A stretch of 41,017 bases of DNA from WTJD01 sp964225175 (GCA_964225175.1 CAXQNK010000078.1:1-41017); one strand, 5' to 3'. Positions 8,812 to 16,296 are shown, counted from the first letter of the stretch. Numbers and translations are program-made. The notes: generated by a model from the sequence alone, not told the origin.

Positions 8812-8815
8812 TTTC
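8754..8815. repeat. Perfect 31-bp tandem duplication (2 copies)
   Basis: Copy 1 is 8754-8784 and copy 2 is 8785-8815. They are identical base for base and directly abutting. Each begins TTGGGGTTTATTACAG (plus strand) and contains one complete Pho box. The period of 31 bp is close to three helical turns, which would place both PhoB sites on the same DNA face. Only two copies and no spacers exclude a CRISPR. Confidence 0.97.
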
Positions 8816-8852
8816 GGGCTGAAAAAATAGCATCGTGGCGGGTAGGCGTATG

Positions 8853-8890
8853 GCGCCTCTGGTTTCTTATTCGTGCGTCACCAGGGGCGC
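8853..8890. repeat. Inverted repeat downstream of pstS
   Basis: GCGCCTCTGGT (8853-8863) and ACCAGGGGCGC (8880-8890) pair over 11 positions with one G-T wobble or mismatch, around a 16-nt loop. It lies 40 nt beyond the pstS stop on the minus strand. A run of six T (minus strand) appears only about 25 nt further on (8822-8827), so it is not a canonical intrinsic terminator. A 3'-end stabiliser or weak terminator of the phoB-phoR-pstS transcript is possible. Confidence 0.4.
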
Positions 8891-8929
8891 AGCATAGCGA
8901 GTGATTTATGCGGTCCTTGCGGAGACTCT

Positions 8930-9898
8930 TCAGTTGGCGATTTTCTGGTGCTCGCGCGCGGCAACTGCGGCAGGCAGGGGTATGTACCCGGCCTTGCGAA
9001 CCAGTTGCTGTCCCTGCCTTGATAAAACCAGTTTCAGGAATTCCCGCTTGATTGGCGCAAGGTTTTCACCGGGCGCCTTGTTGACAAATATGTACAGGAA
9101 TCTGGCCAACGGGTAGCTTCCGGTGATGGCCATGGCGGGGCTGGCTTCGATGAAAGCTTTGCCAGGGCCACGCGCGATTGGGATTGTTCGGACGGAAGAG
9201 GTGGCGTAACCGATGCCCGAGTACCCGATTCCATTGAGTGAGGTACTGACCGACTGCACGACTGATGCAGATCCGGGTTGCTCGTTAACGGTTGCCCTGA
9301 AGTCGCCATTGCACAGTGCATGCTCTTTGAAGTAACCATAGGTTCCGGAGACGGAATTGCGTCCGAAGAGCTGCAAATTCCTGCGCTCCCAGCTGCCAAC
9401 GAGGCCCAGTTGACCCCAAGTATCAATGCGTTCTGGTTCGCCACAGCTCCGAGTTGCTGAAAATATGGCATCCACCTGCCCAAGGTGCAGGCCATCGAGC
9501 GGATTGTCCTTATGCACGAAGATAGCGAGTGCGTCAATGGCAACCGCCACGGGCGTGGGTTTGTAGAGATGTTGTGATTCGAAAGCCTCGATCTCACGGT
9601 CTTTCATTAAGCGGCTCATGGGGCCGAAGTCAGCCGTGCCTTCGGTCAATGCGGGCGCGGCGGTTGAAGAACCAGCCGCCTGGATTTGAATGTTCACACT
9701 GGGATACAGGCGTTTGAACGATTCGGCCCACAGGGTCATCAGGTTTGCCATCGTATCAGAGCCGGTACTCGAGAGATTGCCCGAAATTCCGCTGACCGCT
9801 TGGTAGTCGGGGTGTTCCGGCGCAGTGGGTTCCTGCCCCTGGGCTTTCAGGGTCGCAAGGGCAAGCAAGGCGATGATTACAGTATAACGGGCGTTCAC
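8930..9898 (-). CDS. pstS: Phosphate-binding periplasmic protein (PstS family)
   Basis: 322 residues from GTG 9898. This start gives a clean signal peptide (VNARYTVIIALLALATLKAQG) and lies downstream of a Pho box at 9950-9967. The frame is open upstream to 10027, but that extension would contain the Pho box and overlap the end of phoR, so it is rejected. The nearest GAGG is about 17 nt upstream, so translation may be weak. Ligand-binding loops typical of PstS are visible: STGSDTMANLM, AAGSSTAAPAL, DFGPMSR and GRNSVSGTYGYF. There is no lipobox, so the protein is probably soluble in the periplasm. Role: high-affinity phosphate capture. The partner permease genes pstCAB and phoU are absent from this locus. 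Confidence 0.87.
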   Translation of the reverse strand: MNARYTVIIALLALATLKAQGQEPTAPEHPDYQAVSGISGNLSSTGSDTMANLMTLWAESFKRLYPSVNIQIQAAGSSTAAPALTEGTADFGPMSRLMKDREIEAFESQHLYKPTPVAVAIDALAIFVHKDNPLDGLHLGQVDAIFSATRSCGEPERIDTWGQLGLVGSWERRNLQLFGRNSVSGTYGYFKEHALCNGDFRATVNEQPGSASVVQSVSTSLNGIGYSGIGYATSSVRTIPIARGPGKAFIEASPAMAITGSYPLARFLYIFVNKAPGENLAPIKREFLKLVLSRQGQQLVRKAGYIPLPAAVAAREHQKIAN

Positions 9899-9949
9899 TC
9901 GGAAATTTTTCTGGACCTCGGGATTTCGGCAAGAGCCTAAGAGTTGAAT

Positions 9950-9967
9950 GTGACCAGATTGTGACAG
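9950..9967 (-). promoter_or_regulatory. Pho box upstream of pstS
   Basis: The minus strand reads CTGTCACAATCTGGTCAC: first 7-mer CTGTCAC is consensus-like, then 4 nt, then TGGTCAC, which matches 5 of 7. It sits about 50 nt upstream of the GTG start. A -10 hexamer at the expected distance is weak (TAGGCT). It supports PhoB control of pstS separately from phoBR, and the GTG start choice. Confidence 0.6.
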
Positions 9968-10001
9968 TGAAGGCGGCTTGCTGGAATTGGTGCAATCGGA
10001 A

Positions 10002-11306
10002 TCAGGGCGCTTCCTCTTTAGGAGCACTCCGATCGCTGGCCGGAAAAATGCAGGTGAATGTGCTGCCGATGCCGAGGTCGCTCTTTATTTCAAGGCGTGC
10101 ACCGTGGGTGCTCAGAACATGTTTCACTATCGCCAGCCCCAGTCCCGTGCCGCCCGATTCCCTTGAACGGTCCGACCCCACCCGATAAAACCTCTCGGTG
10201 ATTCTGGGAATGTCCTTGGTGGGGATGCCGATTCCCGTATCACTGACCTTGAATATCCGGTCGCCGTTGCCGAGCTGTTCCCAGCGGACATGGATCACTC
10301 CCCCTGCAGGGGTGTAATGAATTGCATTGGTGATGAGATTTTGGAATGCACTTTCGATGTCCTTTTCCGATCCGGATAAATTCAAGCCCGGCTGAATTTG
10401 AAAACGAATGTCGTGGTTGTGCTTGCTGAGTTCCTCAGATTGTTCCTTGAGTTGCATCAGTAGGGCGGGTACGTCGATCAGGGCCGCTACCTGTTCCGTG
10501 TCGCGAGATTGCAATCGGGACAGTTCAAGCAGATCATCGAGCAGCGACTGCATCTGTTTTGCCTGGCCCTGCATGCGAATTATGGCAGGCTGAACGTCCT
10601 GATCGCATTGATCCTCGACTGCCTCCAGGTATCCCAGCAGCACGGTTAAAGGCGTGCGCAGTTCGTGCGACACATTGGCAACAAAATCACGGCGCATGAT
10701 TTCGAGCGAGTGCTTTTCCGTTATGTCGCTGACCACGAGCAGTCGCCGATCATTCTGCAGCCTGTGTGCATTGGCTCTGAGCCGCAGGTTCCGATCGGTC
10801 GGGCTCATCATTTCCAGCGAACCGAGGCTGCCACTCGTCATCGTAATCCATTCCACGAAGTCGGGTTCTCGGAGCAGATTGGTAATGGGTTTGCCAATGT
10901 CCTCTCCCGACTGAAGATCGAGCAGGTGTCCGGCGGCGTCATTGAACCAGGAGAGGTTGTTCTTTGCGTCAATCGCCAGAATGCCCTCGGGTAGTGTATT
11001 CAGCATGACCTGGAATTCGGAGCGCGCGTCCTTAAGCCGCGCCAGTTCATCATTTCCCTCTTCCAGTAAATGCCACATCTGGCTGAAGGATTGCTCCCAC
11101 AGGCCGAAACTTCGCTCGGGAACCTCGGTTGGGTCCATGAGCCAGAGATTCAGTTTCACGCCGCTTGCGAGTACCCATACCAGGTATCCGAGCGACGTGA
11201 TGGCAATGGCCGCGAGTGCATGACCGGCGAACGCGCCGAGCAAGCAAATGACGAGGGCGATGAGCGCGTGTCGACCGATGCGTGAGCTCGCAGGACGTGA
11301 AACCAT
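10002..11306 (-). CDS. phoR: Phosphate regulon sensor histidine kinase PhoR
   Basis: 434 residues from ATG 11306 (E. coli PhoR 431). This start lies 5 nt after the phoB stop with GAGG just upstream; the frame is open further upstream but that part overlaps phoB out of frame. Order of parts: hydrophobic helices about 12-32 and 33-56, PAS domain about 95-195 (LPEGILAIDAKNNLSWFNDAAG), and HisKA with His214 in FVANVSHELRTPLTVLLGYLE. The HATPase domain has an N box QNLITNAIHYTPAGG, a G1 box DTGIGIP, an F box ERFYRVGSDRSRESGG and a G2 box TGLGLAIVKHVL. It phosphorylates PhoB when phosphate is low. There is no large periplasmic domain, as is usual for PhoR, which reads transporter state rather than phosphate directly. 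Confidence 0.93.
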   Translation of the reverse strand: MVSRPASSRIGRHALIALVICLLGAFAGHALAAIAITSLGYLVWVLASGVKLNLWLMDPTEVPERSFGLWEQSFSQMWHLLEEGNDELARLKDARSEFQVMLNTLPEGILAIDAKNNLSWFNDAAGHLLDLQSGEDIGKPITNLLREPDFVEWITMTSGSLGSLEMMSPTDRNLRLRANAHRLQNDRRLLVVSDITEKHSLEIMRRDFVANVSHELRTPLTVLLGYLEAVEDQCDQDVQPAIIRMQGQAKQMQSLLDDLLELSRLQSRDTEQVAALIDVPALLMQLKEQSEELSKHNHDIRFQIQPGLNLSGSEKDIESAFQNLITNAIHYTPAGGVIHVRWEQLGNGDRIFKVSDTGIGIPTKDIPRITERFYRVGSDRSRESGGTGLGLAIVKHVLSTHGARLEIKSDLGIGSTFTCIFPASDRSAPKEEAP

Positions 11307-11311
11307 TAGCC

Positions 11312-12010
11312 TCAATCTTTCGCCTGAAAGCGGTAACCGTGCCCTCTGACCGTTTGGAGGTAATGGTCCAATTGGCCGCCTTGTAGCGCCACGCGAAGTC
11401 GGCGGATATGCACATCCACCGTCCGCTCCTCGAGGTAAGCCGCGGTGCCCCACACGTGATCCAGTATCTGCGATCTGCTGTAGGCGCGGCCCGCATTGGA
11501 CATGAAGAATTCAAGCAAACGGTACTCGGTGGGCCCCATATGGATCTCTTTGCCATCCGCGGTGACCTGCTTGGCATGCGTATCGAGCACCAGTCGTCCC
11601 GCCTTGAGATGTCCCGAGTGATCAGCAGGAGAGCATCTCCGGAGCACCGCGTGAATTCGAGCGGCCAGTTCCCGCGGCGAGAACGGTTTGATGATGTAAT
11701 CGTCGGTTCCTGCCTGTAGCCCGGCTACTTTGTCATCTTCGGTCACTTTCGCGGTCAACATGATGATGGGTACTTTGGCGGTAACGGGTTCGCGTCGGAG
11801 CCTGCGGGTCAGCTCCAGGCCACTGATTCCGGGCATCATCCAGTCGAGCAGGATGATGTCGGGTTTGCGCTCGCTGATTTCTGCCAGTGCAGAACGGGCA
11901 TCGGGAGCTACACGTACGTCCATGCCTGCACGAAGCAGGGAAAACTGGATCATTTCCCTGATGGCTGCCTCGTCATCGATGACCAGGACGCGGGGTTGCG
12001 CATGACGCAT
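11312..12010 (-). CDS. phoB: Phosphate regulon response regulator PhoB
   Basis: 232 residues from ATG 12010 (E. coli PhoB 229). The receiver domain has acidic residues IDDE near 11, Asp56 (LLDWMMPG), Thr in IIMLTAK and Lys in YIIKPFSPREL. The OmpR-type winged helix has the signature GPTEYRLLEFFM, SRSQILDHVWG and ERTVDVHIRRLR, typical of PhoB. An in-frame ATG at 12052 exists, but the Pho-box promoter's -10 (12062-12067) would start transcription at about 12055, leaving no leader. ATG 12010 has GAGG just upstream and is preferred. It binds Pho boxes when phosphorylated by PhoR; three to four such boxes are visible in this window, including its own. Confidence 0.94.
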   Translation of the reverse strand: MRHAQPRVLVIDDEAAIREMIQFSLLRAGMDVRVAPDARSALAEISERKPDIILLDWMMPGISGLELTRRLRREPVTAKVPIIMLTAKVTEDDKVAGLQAGTDDYIIKPFSPRELAARIHAVLRRCSPADHSGHLKAGRLVLDTHAKQVTADGKEIHMGPTEYRLLEFFMSNAGRAYSRSQILDHVWGTAAYLEERTVDVHIRRLRVALQGGQLDHYLQTVRGHGYRFQAKD

Positions 12011-12061
12011 TACCTCGTCTTCGATACCGTTGTTTTGTGAATCGACATGCATGGTCCTGCC

Positions 12062-12094
12062 ATTATAGGTATTGATGTGACATTTTCGTGACAG
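12062..12094 (-). promoter_or_regulatory. PhoB-dependent promoter of phoBR (Pho box plus -10)
   Basis: The minus strand has CTGTCACGAAAATGTCAC (12077-12094): CTGTCAC, 4 nt, ATGTCAC, close to the Pho-box consensus. Nine nt further down is a perfect -10, TATAAT (12062-12067). No -35 is needed at PhoB-activated promoters. The site implies positive autoregulation of phoBR. Confidence 0.85.
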
Positions 12095-12131
12095 GAATTC
12101 CAGCCTGTAGGAGCCTCAAGTCATTGGCCCT

Positions 12132-13634
12132 TCATGTGTTTTCCTTTTCACGGTCCAGTTCCTCCCCGGCCTCCCGACGCATTTCAGTCAGTCGTGCTTC
12201 AATCCTGGAGCGCTCATAATAATCAAGGGTGGAATCTTTGGTCAGACGTTCGAGTTGTTCAATGGCCTCGGATATGCCGCCGCGGAGGAAATAGGACTCC
12301 GCGATCGCTTCGGTGGAGCGCACTTCGTCTCCCGCGACGTTGGCCGCGCGCGCATACAGCTCGAACAAAGAGGGGTCTTCCTGTCTTCTCAGCGTTTGCG
12401 ATCGCAGGATGTCACTCGCCAATTGCGCCCGTTCAGGAACCTCCTCATGCATGAGTGAACTGGCATACTGCATTGTGATGGCATGGTTTCCCGGGAAGTC
12501 TTCATAGAGCCCTTTCATCCTCTCGATGGCGCTCTCGGACTGACCTGACTCTGTATCCAGATTTGCCATTTGCAACTGGTAGGCGAGGTGTCCTGCATTG
12601 CTTTCCATCAATTGTTCAAGCAGTGTTTCGGCTTCCGCATACTCCAGGTCGCGTTGCAGCGCGATGGCCAGACCGTAATTGAGTCCATCCGATCGCGCCT
12701 GATCGTGGTCCTCTTCCAGTTCATTGCGGAACCATTGAACAGCCTCGCCCGGGTCGTCGGCAATCAAAGCGCGTAATCGAGCTTGGGCCAGGTAAAAGTT
12801 AAGCCCGTCACCAATGTCTGCAGCTGGCAGATTGTTTGCACGGTCTCTTGCCTCTGCAACTCGATTGACGGTGACGGGGTGGGTGCGGAGAAATTCGGGA
12901 GGGCCTTCGCCGTTCAGGCGGGTCAGCCGATTAAGCTTGCTGAAAAAACTGGCCATCCCCTCGGGATCATAACCGGCTTCGGAGAGTGTACGAATGCCGA
13001 TCCTGTCCGCCTCAATTTCATTGTGCCGAGTGAAGTTGATCTGCATCTGGGCGGACATGGCCTGCCCACTCATCAAGGCACCACTGATGGCCTCGCCATC
13101 CCCTCCAGCGGCCAGGATCATGCCCAGCATGGCCAGGGCGATCGGTATGGTCATGCTGCGCGCTTTCTCGAATGCGCGATACAAGTGAAGCTGCGTGACG
13201 TGGGCGATTTCGTGCGAGACAACACCGGCCACCTCGCTTTCGGATTCCGCAGCGAGAATGAGGCCCGAATGAAGCGCAACCACCCCGCCTGGAGCGGCGA
13301 AGGCATTGACATTGGGCTCGTCCATAACGACGAAAGTAAACAATTTATCCGGCCGGTCGCTGTGAGACACCAGCCGGAAACCCATGTCGTCGAAGTATGC
13401 TGTGACCAGCGGGTCATCGACGAGTAGTTCGTAGGCGTGCAGTTGGCGAATCAGGCCTTTTGCGTATTCCTCTTCTTCGCGATCGCTCAGGATGGTGGAG
13501 GCAGAGTTTCCCATGTCGGGTAATGGAACCCTGCTGGATTGTGCAGCCAGGCATGAGCAAAAAAGCACCAATACCAGTGCGAGCGCCCGGGAGACGGGGC
13601 AGGAGAAGCGATTGGCGTGGCGATGATTGCTCAT
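12132..13634 (-). CDS. bepA: BepA-like M48 metalloprotease/chaperone with TPR repeats
   Basis: A 500-residue periplasmic protein. Signal peptide: LALVLVLFCSCLAAQ, cleavage near residue 31. The M48 peptidase domain has zinc-binding HEIAH at 141-145 inside SEVAGVVSHEIAHVTQLH, a second zinc ligand region HNEIEADRIG, and the conserved RTHPVTVNRV. The C-terminal half (about 270-490) is helical with several TPR-like pairs. Known role of BepA (YfgC): maintains outer-membrane assembly by degrading stalled LptD and BamA-bound substrates. It lies upstream of phoB on the same strand, but phoB has its own promoter. In E. coli bepA neighbours perM; here perM is about 4 kb away on the other side of the tus and icd genes. 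No Shine-Dalgarno of good quality is seen before ATG 13634. Confidence 0.9.
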   Translation of the reverse strand: MSNHRHANRFSCPVSRALALVLVLFCSCLAAQSSRVPLPDMGNSASTILSDREEEEYAKGLIRQLHAYELLVDDPLVTAYFDDMGFRLVSHSDRPDKLFTFVVMDEPNVNAFAAPGGVVALHSGLILAAESESEVAGVVSHEIAHVTQLHLYRAFEKARSMTIPIALAMLGMILAAGGDGEAISGALMSGQAMSAQMQINFTRHNEIEADRIGIRTLSEAGYDPEGMASFFSKLNRLTRLNGEGPPEFLRTHPVTVNRVAEARDRANNLPAADIGDGLNFYLAQARLRALIADDPGEAVQWFRNELEEDHDQARSDGLNYGLAIALQRDLEYAEAETLLEQLMESNAGHLAYQLQMANLDTESGQSESAIERMKGLYEDFPGNHAITMQYASSLMHEEVPERAQLASDILRSQTLRRQEDPSLFELYARAANVAGDEVRSTEAIAESYFLRGGISEAIEQLERLTKDSTLDYYERSRIEARLTEMRREAGEELDREKENT

Positions 13635-13813
13635 GATCGTCTTGTAGCTGCCAGTATGACAGGTTCAATCAGCTGGAGTTCTACCGATGTTCGCCGCATT
13701 GTGTTTGGACTAAAGTCGGATTGAGGATAAGGTTATGATCCGGGTGTTTATGAATCAAGTGGGTTCCGGACGTTGATCGCCATGTGTGCAGGCAGGGGGA
13801 TTGGGTTAAGACA

Positions 13814-14173
13814 ATGAAAGTTTTGATGACTGTCTCGGTCAGCCCATGGTCGAGTGCCTTGTCCACCACCGCATTGCGCCTGGCTCAGGCCATCGTGGCC
13901 GAGGGTGCATCCATGGACGCGGTTTTCTTTCACGGAGATGGTGTGTATCACGCGCTCTCAGGCGAAGCGTCTGACGCAGGTTTGAGCAGCCCGCAGGATG
14001 CATGGCTGCAGTTTCATCGGGATCATGGCGTCGAATTGCTCTTGTGTCCCGCCGCAGCAGCGCGACGTTTGCCAATTTCCCGCCTGGAGTCGGACGTCGA
14101 TTCCTTTCGCCAGGCCGGACTGGCTTATCTGCTCGAGGCCATGACTCAAAGCGACCGCGTGGTGCATTTTTGA
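13814..14173 (+). CDS. tusD: Sulfur-relay protein TusD (DsrE family)
   Basis: 119 residues from ATG 13814; an earlier in-frame ATG at 13784 would add ten residues that do not fit the family. Seen: beta-strand start MKVLMTVSVSPWSS, FFHGDGVYHA and GVELLLCPAAAARR. The cysteine falls at residue 78, the same number as the active cysteine of E. coli TusD. Role: in the TusBCD hexamer it accepts persulfide sulfur from TusA and passes it to TusE for 2-thiolation of U34 in tRNAs. Its TGA overlaps the ATG of tusC (ATGA). The upstream gap (13635-13813) separates it from the divergent bepA; I see no convincing promoter there beyond a TATGAT -10-like element. Confidence 0.9.
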   Translation: MKVLMTVSVSPWSSALSTTALRLAQAIVAEGASMDAVFFHGDGVYHALSGEASDAGLSSPQDAWLQFHRDHGVELLLCPAAAARRLPISRLESDVDSFRQAGLAYLLEAMTQSDRVVHF

Positions 14174-14541
14174 TGAACCATGAGAGCGCAATTTGCCTGG
14201 CGCTCATTGTCCGCAGCGGCGCTTACCACGGCCGCTCAGCTCGCGATCAGCTCGATATTGCCCTGGCCGCGGCGAGCCTCGACTGGACATTAGAGCTGTT
14301 TTTCATTGGCGATGGCGTTACGCAGTTGCTTGCAAACAGTGAGCCCGGCCAGGCGAATCTTCCCAGGGGACAGAAGGGCTGGGGTGGTTTGCCACACATG
14401 ACACCGATCCGTTGCTGGATCGAAGCCGGTAGCCGGGCCCGACTCGCAGATGCAGGTGGCTTGTTGCTTGAGGCCGAGGAATTGTCCGCACGGGACATGC
14501 TTGCACGAGTGCAGGCCTGCGATCACGCCTGGGTCGTATAG
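14173..14541 (+). CDS. tusC: Sulfur-relay protein TusC (DsrF family)
   Basis: 122 residues (E. coli TusC 119). The ATG overlaps the tusD stop by one base, so translational coupling is likely. Seen: ICLALIVRSGAYHGRSARDQLDIALAAAS, split here into an N-terminal strand and a helix that match DsrE/F folds, then LELFFIGDGVTQLL. It is the structural partner in the TusBCD heterohexamer; TusC has no essential cysteine in E. coli. The gene ends 3 nt before tusB. Confidence 0.85.
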   Translation: MNHESAICLALIVRSGAYHGRSARDQLDIALAAASLDWTLELFFIGDGVTQLLANSEPGQANLPRGQKGWGGLPHMTPIRCWIEAGSRARLADAGGLLLEAEELSARDMLARVQACDHAWVV

Positions 14542-14544
14542 CCC

Positions 14545-14844
14545 GTGTCCACACTGCATTTGGTCATTAACGCGGGTTTCGAGCCCCTAAAAACGTGTAT
14601 TGACTGGGCCGGGGATTCCGACCAGATTGTCCTGCTCGATGCCGGTGTGGATAGCCTGTCGAATCTCCGCTGCACCGCGTTGATGGGCCCCCTTATTCCT
14701 GAGAGTCGGATCAGGGCTCTGGAAGCAGATGTGCGGGCAAGGGGGCTCGCCGGCTTGTGCCAGAGCCTGGGTATCGCGATGGTGAGTGATACAGCTTGGG
14801 TGGGACTGTTGGCTGAGTGCGAACAGGTGATGAGCTGGCGATGA
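14545..14844 (+). CDS. tusB: Sulfur-relay protein TusB (DsrH family)
   Basis: 99 residues starting with GTG (E. coli TusB 95). Seen: MSTLHLVINAG strand, Cys18, then DQIVLLDAGVDSL and GIAMVSDTAWVGLLAEC near the end, the typical short DsrH layout. It lies 3 nt after tusC, and its stop overlaps the tusE start (ATGA). Role: third subunit of TusBCD. Assignment rests partly on position, as the sequence is short and divergent. Confidence 0.8.
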   Translation: MSTLHLVINAGFEPLKTCIDWAGDSDQIVLLDAGVDSLSNLRCTALMGPLIPESRIRALEADVRARGLAGLCQSLGIAMVSDTAWVGLLAECEQVMSWR

Positions 14845-15176
14845 AAGCGCACCCCCCTTCTGAAGACTGGCCCGAGCGTGATGAGCATGGCCACCTCGTG
14901 GAAGCCTGCACATGGGACCCCTCGCTCGCCGAGGCCATGGCGGCCGAGGATGGCATTGAGTTAAGTCGGCGCCACTGGCAGGTGATCGAGGTTTTGCGCG
15001 AGTTCTACGCCGAATACGAGATCGCGCCGCCGATGCGCGCCTTGGTCAAGATACTCCGAGAGCGGTTGAATGAACCTGGCCTGGCGAGCCGGGAGCTCTA
15101 TAAACTCTTTCCTGATGGGCCAGCCAAACAGGGAAGTCGGTATGCAGGGCTGCCGAAGCCCGTCAGTTGCGTCTGA
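14841..15176 (+). CDS. tusE: Sulfur-relay protein TusE (DsrC/TusE family)
   Basis: 111 residues from ATG 14841, overlapping the tusB stop by 4 nt; an in-frame ATG at 14817 lies inside tusB and is less likely. Seen: SRRHWQVIEVLREFYAEYE, PPMRALVKIL and the C-terminal GLPKPVSCV with the penultimate cysteine (Cys110). The position 11 residues earlier, a second cysteine in true DsrC, is serine here (KQGSRYAGL). That marks TusE, the acceptor that docks with MnmA-tRNA, rather than DsrC of dissimilatory sulfur oxidation. A short inverted repeat (CCGCAA/TTGCGG, 15178-15199) follows but lacks a T-run. Confidence 0.92.
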   Translation: MKAHPPSEDWPERDEHGHLVEACTWDPSLAEAMAAEDGIELSRRHWQVIEVLREFYAEYEIAPPMRALVKILRERLNEPGLASRELYKLFPDGPAKQGSRYAGLPKPVSCV

Positions 15177-15206
15177 GCCGCAAAGTCCACTCCTTGCGGT
15201 GCTGCC

Positions 15207-15235
15207 TCAATTTCACATCCATTTATGTATATAAT
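15207..15235 (+). promoter_or_regulatory. Candidate sigma70 promoter of icd
   Basis: A perfect -10, TATAAT, lies at 15230-15235, 47 nt before ATG 15283. The -35 at the matching distance is poor (TCAATT, 15207-15212). It is the only promoter-like element in the 106-bp gap after tusE, so icd is probably transcribed on its own. Confidence 0.5.
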
Positions 15236-15282
15236 GCGCGCCCGATGCGGCCCCGTGCCCCTGAATTGATGGAAGAAAAGTC

Positions 15283-16296
15283 ATGAGTCAGAAGATCAGC
15301 ATCATTCCTGGCGACGGAATTGGGCCCGAGATCATGAAAGCGACCTTGCGCACGCTTGATGCGATGCAACTGGATTTGGAATACGAGTTCGTCGAGGCGG
15401 GCCTGGCGGCGCTCGAAAAAGTGGGTGAGCTGCTCCCGAAAAGCACGCTGGAATCTGTGGCGCGAAACCGAATTCTTTTGAAAGGCCCGTTGACGACACC
15501 GGTCGGAAAGGGGTTTCGGTCGCTGAACGTGACGCTGCGTAAGGAGTTTGATCTTTACGCGAATGTTCGACCAGTGATTTCCATGCCGGGGACCCGCTCC
15601 CATTTTGGTGACATTGACATCATCACGGTTCGGGAAAATACCCAAGGTGCCTACCTGGCGGCTGACGCGGCCATCAGCGATGATGGGACGAGAGCAGAAT
15701 CAAAAATGGTCGTCACGCGGGACGGGTGTACCCGGATCGCCGAATATGCTTACGAGTTGGCGCGTTCGGCGGGTCGGAAGAAAGTCACGATTGTTCACAA
15801 GGCGAACATACTCAAGCATGTTTCTGGCATGTTCCTGGACATTGCACGCGATGTGGCAGCGGCATATCCGGATATCGAAACCGAGGAGATGATCGTCGAC
15901 GCGACCTGCATGAAACTGGTGATGAACCCGTGGCAATTCGATGTCATCGTCACCACGAACCTTTTTGGGGACATCATTTCGGATTTGTGTGCGGGCCTGG
16001 TGGGTGGCCTCGGTCTGGCACCGGGTGCAAATATTGGTGAACACGCCGCCATGTTCGAGGCCGTCCACGGCTCAGCGCCAGATATCGCCGGGCAGAAGCT
16101 CGCCAACCCCATTGCCTTGATGTTGGCGGCGGCCCAGATGCTGTCACATATCGGCCTGCAACATGATGCGCAACGGCTCAGGTGTGCGATCAGGGAGTGT
16201 CTTAAAACCGGAGATACCGAGCTGTTGACTCCAGATGTGGGCGGTCACGGGACCACCGACACTCTGGCGCAGTCTGTGATCGATCATCTGCCTTAG
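15283..16296 (+). CDS. NAD-dependent isocitrate dehydrogenase (short type)
   Basis: A 337-residue beta-decarboxylating dehydrogenase. Seen: IPGDGIGPEIM near the start, TTPVGKGFRSLNVTLRK with Ser80 as the substrate-loop serine, DLYANVRP, Mg-binding DIISDLCAGLVGGLGLAPGANIG, and the cofactor region EAVHGSAPDIAGQKLANP. The RSLNVxLRKxxDLYANVRP pattern and the length fit the monomeric-length NAD-IDH found in Xanthomonas-like and chemolithotrophic proteobacteria. 3-isopropylmalate and homoisocitrate dehydrogenases are the alternatives. Role: isocitrate to 2-oxoglutarate in the TCA cycle. Oddity: the usual RENTEG is RENTQG here (Gln121). GGAAG lies about 12 nt before the ATG. Confidence 0.85.
   Translation: MSQKISIIPGDGIGPEIMKATLRTLDAMQLDLEYEFVEAGLAALEKVGELLPKSTLESVARNRILLKGPLTTPVGKGFRSLNVTLRKEFDLYANVRPVISMPGTRSHFGDIDIITVRENTQGAYLAADAAISDDGTRAESKMVVTRDGCTRIAEYAYELARSAGRKKVTIVHKANILKHVSGMFLDIARDVAAAYPDIETEEMIVDATCMKLVMNPWQFDVIVTTNLFGDIISDLCAGLVGGLGLAPGANIGEHAAMFEAVHGSAPDIAGQKLANPIALMLAAAQMLSHIGLQHDAQRLRCAIRECLKTGDTELLTPDVGGHGTTDTLAQSVIDHLP

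Noticed and set aside
8754..8815. Two 31-bp direct repeats as a minimal CRISPR
   Set aside because: The copies abut with no spacer, there are only two, no cas genes are near, and each copy is explained by a Pho box.
12132..13634. BepA as a lipoprotein
   Set aside because: The signal region has cysteines (FCSC) but no proper lipobox; a Sec signal cleaved after LAA fits better.
13814..15176. DsrEFHC sulfur-oxidation genes
   Set aside because: TusE has a serine at the first DsrC cysteine position and no dsrAB, dsrMK or other dsr genes are nearby.
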